DNA of 18,097 bases, from positions 1 through 18,097 of the forward strand of contig CALRNP020000111.1 in the NCBI GenBank assembly GCA_943369575.1, written 5' to 3'. Position numbers and translations under genes: made by a program. Of the stretch, positions 13,988 through 18,097 are shown piece after piece (within the stretch, counting starts at the first letter, position 1; every line of letters begins with the position of its first letter). The notes beneath the pieces were generated by a model. That model was not told the origin of the DNA. It did not search any database and saw only the letters and a program-made list of their open reading frames with translations. The stretch comes from Azorhizobium sp943369575 (lineage in GTDB: Bacteria > Pseudomonadota > Alphaproteobacteria > Rhizobiales > Xanthobacteraceae).

Positions 13988-14605
13988 TCAGATGTCGGTG
14001 TCGGGAATGGATGAAGGAGCCGGAGCCGCAACGGCGGCTGCCGCAGCAGTGACCGCAGCAGTGACCGCGGCAGGCTGCATGGACACGGCAGCGGCACCGG
14101 ACGCCGCGGCGGTCATCTCGGCCTGCTTGGGCGTGATCTTGGCAGCGATGCCGATACCGCCGGCCTCGGCCATCTGTTCACCCATCTTCTGGGCCAACAT
14201 GCTCCGCCAGATGTCGCCGGCATTGCCGGAACCGTAAACGGCCGTGGCATTCTTCGGCAGCATGCTCTCCACGAAGGTGGATAGCACCATGGCCTCGAAT
14301 TTCTTGTAGGGACTGTTCTTGGCGGCAGCAGTTGCCGCTCCCGCCTCATCCAGGGTGCGCACCGGGGCGCCCTGCTGCGAGAGCGCGGTCATGTTGCGCA
14401 GACCCACCGGGGTGGACGATGCGTAGGCCAAGCCAGCCTGGAAGCCGGCCTGGGTGCCGGCCACCATGCTGTCGAACACGCCACTGGAAGCGCTGGCACT
14501 CAGCTTCTGGAGATTCGCCGCAACGGTCTGCGCCTTCCGCGGATCCGCGGCTTGCATGACGTCGAGAACGATATCAGAGGGTGGTTGGATGCCCATGGCC
14601 CGCAT
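13988..14605 (-). CDS. cheL: CheL / FlgJ N-domain-type flagellar rod-binding protein
   Basis: The product is 205 aa. Residues about 100-156 match the rod-binding domain: YKKFEAMVLSTFVESMLPKN, GSGNAGDIWRSMLAQKMGEQ and MAEAGGIGIA. In enteric FlgJ this domain is followed by a muramidase; here there is none, as in CheL of Caulobacter and rhizobia. It should help rod assembly across the periplasm. The N-terminal 95 residues are less conserved. The C-terminus (about 165-200) is very Ala-rich and includes a tandem 12-bp repeat (14041-14064). No strong ribosome binding site is visible; the ATG at 14605 or the one 3 codons later are both possible. It sits between the FliJ-like and FlgN-like genes. Confidence 0.85.
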   Translation of the reverse strand: MRAMGIQPPSDIVLDVMQAADPRKAQTVAANLQKLSASASSGVFDSMVAGTQAGFQAGLAYASSTPVGLRNMTALSQQGAPVRTLDEAGAATAAAKNSPYKKFEAMVLSTFVESMLPKNATAVYGSGNAGDIWRSMLAQKMGEQMAEAGGIGIAAKITPKQAEMTAAASGAAAVSMQPAAVTAAVTAAAAAVAAPAPSSIPDTDI

Positions 14606-14649
14606 TCGTCGAGAGAGTAATTCGCGACGGACACATTGCTCGGCTTTGC

Positions 14650-15081
14650 TTATGTGAGGCTTGCATCCCCCAGAATGGCACCATCGGGGGCCTCCTTGGT
14701 TGCAAGACGGCTGGCCACACCTTCCAGAATGGCGGCAACCATCTGCTTTTCCACGTGCTGGTCGTGGACCTGAGAGACCTCTTCGGCCATGTGCTCAGCC
14801 CGCTTGAGGCGCAGGGCCTCTTCCCGCACCCGTACCGTCTGTCGCTCCTCATCCGCCGCCAGGCGCTCGGCCTGCGCCGCCGTGGCGCGCAGCCGCTTGG
14901 CCACCACCTCCACCAGCATGGGCCCGAAGAGATCATCATTCAAAGTGGTGATGATTTCTTCCCGAGTCCGCTCCAGATCGGCACGGGCCCGAGCAATCTG
15001 GGTGAGGCGCCACTCCGCCTGACGGTGCATCTGCTCCTGCACCGCGACGATTCTGTTGGCTTTGCGCAATCGATTCTTCAT
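14650..15081 (-). CDS. FliJ-like coiled-coil protein (putative flagellar export component)
   Basis: The product is 143 aa, strongly charged and almost all helical, with long heptad-like stretches such as RRQAEWRLTQIARARADLER-like sequence in its first half and RLAADEERQTVRVREEALRL at about 72-91. The length and two-helix coiled-coil character are like FliJ, the stalk protein of the flagellar export ATPase, but FliJ family members share little sequence and I cannot exclude another coiled-coil helper. The ATG at 15081 lies 3 bp after the fliR stop, with a G-rich binding site inside the fliR end. It belongs to the same transcript as flhA and fliR. Confidence 0.5.
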   Translation of the reverse strand: MKNRLRKANRIVAVQEQMHRQAEWRLTQIARARADLERTREEIITTLNDDLFGPMLVEVVAKRLRATAAQAERLAADEERQTVRVREEALRLKRAEHMAEEVSQVHDQHVEKQMVAAILEGVASRLATKEAPDGAILGDASLT

Positions 15082-15084
15082 GGC

Positions 15085-15834
15085 TCACCCCGCCTTCAGG
15101 AAGGTACCGAATGCCATCACGAAGGCCGTCAGCAACTGGTCGGAGATGGAGTAGAGCAGCAGCATCCCGCCGGCGGTGATGAAGGGCGTGGCGATGAAGA
15201 ACACCGGAATCTGCGGCGTCAGCTTGTTGATGAGGCCGATGGCGAAATTGATGATCAGCGAATAGATTAGAAACGGGCTGGCGAGACGCATCGCGAGCAT
15301 CAGCGCCGCGCTCAATTGGTCGGCCATCTGCATCAGCGCGCCGCGGCCGCCGAAGCCCGCCCCCAGCGGAATCTGCCGGTAGGAGGCGATCAGGCCCCGC
15401 AGCAGTTCGTAATGCTGGTCGGAGATGAACATCATGGTGGTGGCGGTGAGCGCCAGCAGCACCGCCACCGGCGGCAAGACCTCATCGTCCTCCGGCGGCC
15501 CCACCACCGAGGACAGACCGATGAACTGGGCGGTGGCCACCAGCATGGTTTGCAGCGCCAGGAAGAATACCCGCGACAGCAGGCCGATGATGCCGCCGGT
15601 GACCAGTTCCGAGGGAATCGCCAGCACCAGCGTCGACTGCGGGGCATTTTGAATAAAGGCGGCGGTGTCGGCGTACAAGAGCGGTAGCAGGGCGAGCGAA
15701 ATCCCCACCGCCACGAACAGACGCACGCGCACCGGCAGGCGGTGGCCGGAAATCCCCGGCATCAACATCACGCAGCCGCCGATCCGGCAGAACACCAGAA
15801 AGGCGCTTAGCACCGTGACATTGAGGGGGATCAC
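15085..15834 (-). CDS. fliR: Flagellar type III export gate protein FliR
   Basis: The product is 249 aa, the family's usual length, and very hydrophobic, with about six membrane segments. LSAFLVFCRIGGCVMLMPGI (9-28) and LPVRVRLFVAVGISLALLPL (33-52) are the typical N-terminus. SELVTGGIIGLLSRVFFLAL and AQFIGLSSVVGP follow, with LLIYSLIINF-type helices and an INKLTPQIPVFF block near residues 200-212 that mark FliR/SpaR/YscT proteins. FliR forms the export pore with FliP and FliQ in the inner membrane. Its ATG overlaps the flhA stop by 4 bp (15831-15834), so the two gate proteins are coupled. Confidence 0.95.
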   Translation of the reverse strand: MIPLNVTVLSAFLVFCRIGGCVMLMPGISGHRLPVRVRLFVAVGISLALLPLLYADTAAFIQNAPQSTLVLAIPSELVTGGIIGLLSRVFFLALQTMLVATAQFIGLSSVVGPPEDDEVLPPVAVLLALTATTMMFISDQHYELLRGLIASYRQIPLGAGFGGRGALMQMADQLSAALMLAMRLASPFLIYSLIINFAIGLINKLTPQIPVFFIATPFITAGGMLLLYSISDQLLTAFVMAFGTFLKAG

Positions 15835-17915
15835 GAGATGGTCCCGAGGGATGTGATCTTCACCCCGCGAGCAATCTCCACATGGGACAGCACCGGGAGC
15901 GAGGGGAACATCCGCTCGATGATCATGCGCACATAGGGCCGCGCATCGGGGGCGCTGACCAGCACGAACGGCTGGCCCTCGCGCATGTGCTCGCGCACCA
16001 CCGCGGAAGCGTCGGTGCCGAACTGCTCCACCAGGCGGGGGTCGATGTCAAACTCCACCACCTCGCCCTTGGCATCGCGCTTGAGGCTCTGATGGAAGGT
16101 CAGGTCCCATTTGCTGCCCAGGCGCAGCACCCGCAGCACGCCGCCATCGGCCAGATCGCCGCAGATCTGTTGCGCCATGCGCATGCGCACATGCTCGGCC
16201 ACCTGCTCGGAACGCCGGGCGTGGGGCACAATTTCGGCGATCGCTTCCAGGATCAGATGCAGGTTGCGGATCGACACCCGCTCCGCCAGCAGCAGCTTCA
16301 GCACCGCCTGGAGACCGGAGAAGGAAATCTGCGACGGACACATGTCGTCGATCAGGCGCTTGTATTCGGGATCGAGCCGCTCCAGCAGCGAGCGCATGTC
16401 CTTGTAGGACAGGAGCTGCGGCAGGTTGTTGGCGATCACCTCGCTCAGGTGGGTGAGGATGACGGTGGCATTGTCCACCGGGGCAAAGCCTTCGCGCTTC
16501 ACTTCCGAGGCATAGGCTTCCGAGATCCACATGGCCTTCATGCCAAAGGCCGGCTCGCGCACCTCGTCGCCCGGCACATCAGGCTTGGCGCCGTCGCCGG
16601 TCACCACCAGCAGTTCGGCGATGCGCATCTCCTGGGCGGCGACCACGGTGCCGTGGATCTTGATCTGATAGTGCTTGGGCTCCACCGTCAGGCTCTCGGT
16701 GAGGCGGATGTCGGGCACCACGAAGCCGTAGCGCTGGGCGAACTTGCGCCGCATCTTGGCGATGCGGTGGCCCATCTCGGCGGGCGCCCGCAGCACTTGG
16801 CCGGCCAGTTGCTTGTCCACGCACAATTCGATCTCGGCAGTCTTCAGCTGCTCCTTGACCGAATCCTTGACCTCCTGGGCCGCCTGCTCGGCGACCGCCT
16901 TCTCCTTCTCTTCCCGCGCCACCCGCTCCTTCGCGAGTTGCTTGGGAATGGCATAGCCCACGAAGGCCATCAGCCCACCGAGGATGGCGAACGGCACCAT
17001 GGGCAGGCCCGGCACGATGGCGAGGGCGAACAGCATGCCCGAGGACACGAACAACGCCCGCGGGTAAGCCCCCAGCTGATTCAGAACCGCCTTTTCCGCC
17101 GAGCCGCGGGTGCCGCCCTTGGACACCAGCAGACCGGCGGCGAGGGAAACGATGAGGGCTGGAATCTGCGCCACCAGACCGTCACCCACCGAGAGGCGGG
17201 TGTAGACGTCGGCCGCATCGCCGATGGCCATGCCGTGGCGGGTGACGCCGATAATGATGCCGCCGAAGATGTTGACGGCGATGGTGATCAAGCTGGCGAC
17301 CGCCTCGCCGCGCACGAACTTGGAGGCACCGTCCATGGAGCCGAAGAAGGAGCTCTCCTCCTCCAGTTCCGAGCGGCGCAGTTGGGCCTGCTTGTCGTCG
17401 ATGAGACCGGCGTTGAGATCGGCGTCGATGGCCATCTGCTTGCCGGGGATGGCGTCAAGGGTGAAGCGCGCGCCCACTTCGGCAATACGGGTGGCACCCT
17501 TGGTGATGACCAGGAAGTTCACCGTCACCAGGATCAGGAACACCACGATACCAATGACGAAGTCGCCCCCCATCACCAGCTTGGAGAAGCCGGCGATGAT
17601 GGCACCCGCCGCATGCACGCCTTCCGAGCCATGGGCCAGGATAAGGCGCGTACTCGCCACGCCCAGCGCCAGGCGCAGCATGGTGGCGATGAGGAGGATG
17701 GTGGGAAAGGAGGAGAATTCGAGCGGCTTGGAGATCCACAGCGACACCATCAGGATCAGCACCGACAGCGCGATGGACAGCGCCAAGCCGACGTCGATCA
17801 GAATGGGCGGGATCGGCAGGAACAGAACGGCCAGAATGCTCACGACGCCGACGGCAAAGCCAACCTCGCGGCGCGAATTCTTGTCCCCGGTTCCGGTCAA
17901 AGAAAGATCGGTCAT
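15831..17915 (-). CDS. flhA: Flagellar biosynthesis protein FlhA
   Basis: The product is 694 aa, full length. The N-terminal half has about eight membrane segments. The FHIPEP signature lies at about 147-172 (GARFTLDAIPGKQMAIDADL). A conserved segment FVRGEAVASL (200-209) follows; the equivalent of Salmonella Asp208 is Glu204 here. The C-terminal half (about 330-694) is the cytoplasmic ring domain that binds chaperones and substrates. FlhA forms the export gate and uses the proton motive force. The ATG at 17915 has AGGGTG about 7 nt upstream. It is the first gene visible of the motility block, followed directly by fliR. No gene for FliQ, FliP or FlhB is in the window. Confidence 0.97.
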   Translation of the reverse strand: MTDLSLTGTGDKNSRREVGFAVGVVSILAVLFLPIPPILIDVGLALSIALSVLILMVSLWISKPLEFSSFPTILLIATMLRLALGVASTRLILAHGSEGVHAAGAIIAGFSKLVMGGDFVIGIVVFLILVTVNFLVITKGATRIAEVGARFTLDAIPGKQMAIDADLNAGLIDDKQAQLRRSELEEESSFFGSMDGASKFVRGEAVASLITIAVNIFGGIIIGVTRHGMAIGDAADVYTRLSVGDGLVAQIPALIVSLAAGLLVSKGGTRGSAEKAVLNQLGAYPRALFVSSGMLFALAIVPGLPMVPFAILGGLMAFVGYAIPKQLAKERVAREEKEKAVAEQAAQEVKDSVKEQLKTAEIELCVDKQLAGQVLRAPAEMGHRIAKMRRKFAQRYGFVVPDIRLTESLTVEPKHYQIKIHGTVVAAQEMRIAELLVVTGDGAKPDVPGDEVREPAFGMKAMWISEAYASEVKREGFAPVDNATVILTHLSEVIANNLPQLLSYKDMRSLLERLDPEYKRLIDDMCPSQISFSGLQAVLKLLLAERVSIRNLHLILEAIAEIVPHARRSEQVAEHVRMRMAQQICGDLADGGVLRVLRLGSKWDLTFHQSLKRDAKGEVVEFDIDPRLVEQFGTDASAVVREHMREGQPFVLVSAPDARPYVRMIIERMFPSLPVLSHVEIARGVKITSLGTIS

Positions 17916-18097
17916 CTGTTCACCCTGGGGCCGCGCGGACGATGCCGTACCGCGCCCCTGTCTCTGCGCGCGACGTCCTCATGACGCCTCAGATCGCAAC
18001 CAAGGCCGCCGGAACCGGAGGCCATCGGGCCGAGGAGCGGCATCCGCCCACGGCTGCATTTGCGAGTGCCGGCCATGGCCGGCGCCTTGGAGAGATC
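17916..18097. other. Region upstream of flhA, to the window edge
   Basis: No gene can be supported in these 182 bp; minus-strand frames hit stops around 17980-18000 and show no domain. A 16-bp perfect palindrome GCCGGCCATGGCCGGC lies at 18068-18083. The flhA promoter may be here or further upstream. Confidence 0.45.

Noticed and set aside
14574..14939. Minus-strand 121-codon frame inside the FliJ-like gene
   Set aside because: It is a frame-shifted shadow, Trp/Arg/Ser-rich, and the overlapping FliJ-like frame has the better start and coiled-coil pattern.
1..18097. CRISPR arrays, toxin-antitoxin pairs or defence genes
   Set aside because: No regularly spaced repeats and no recognisable defence or toxin proteins are seen on either strand.

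Overview
The window looks like chromosome of a GC-rich alphaproteobacterium of the order Hyphomicrobiales (Rhizobiales), most likely Azorhizobium/Xanthobacter-like. The reasons are a single cheA-cheW-cheY-cheB-cheR operon, a CheL-type rod-binding protein lacking a muramidase domain, a DUF1127 small protein, and a globin-coupled chemoreceptor beside the che genes. The species is an inference from gene content and order; no search was run.

Left end (1-931): debris of mobile DNA. A fragment of an IS3-family transposase is fused, near 172-180, to a tyrosine integrase that has lost its N-terminus and carries a frameshift in a C7 run. The integrase ends at a small terminator hairpin about 40 bp from the 3' end of a minus-strand tRNA-Gln(CUG). 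This is what an old element inserted at a tRNA would leave behind.

Middle-left (932-3496): ordinary accessory genes. They are a DUF1127 protein with its own leader, a convergent family-2 glycosyltransferase with a degenerate metal-binding motif, and a plus-strand pair made of an unrecognised 89-aa protein and an exported protein with a TonB/TolA-C-like tail. A hairpin separates this pair from the motility block.

Motility block (3496-17915, all minus strand, so read from right to left): flhA, fliR, a FliJ-like coiled-coil gene, cheL (rod-binding), a FlgN-like gene, a FliL-like membrane protein, and a transmembrane chemoreceptor (TlpA type). After a 224-bp structured gap come cheA, cheW, cheY, cheB and cheR. 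After two strong hairpins and a 424-bp gap comes a soluble globin-coupled chemoreceptor. Many junctions are 4-bp ATGA overlaps: flhA/fliR, FlgN-like/FliL-like, cheA/cheW, cheY/cheB and cheB/cheR.

How it works together: FlhA and FliR belong to the flagellar export gate, and the FliJ-like and FlgN-like products are probable export helpers. CheL is the likely rod-assembly factor, and the FliL-like protein may sit next to the basal body. The two receptors feed a hybrid CheA (HPt, two CheW-like domains, C-terminal receiver) through CheW. CheA phosphorylates CheY and CheB, and CheR and CheB set receptor methylation. No cheZ, cheD or second cheY is present, so the receiver on CheA is a candidate phosphate sink. 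I see no clearly new system. The most interesting points are the CheA architecture, the haem receptor beside che, the FliL-like and FlgN-like genes, and the intergenic RNA structures.
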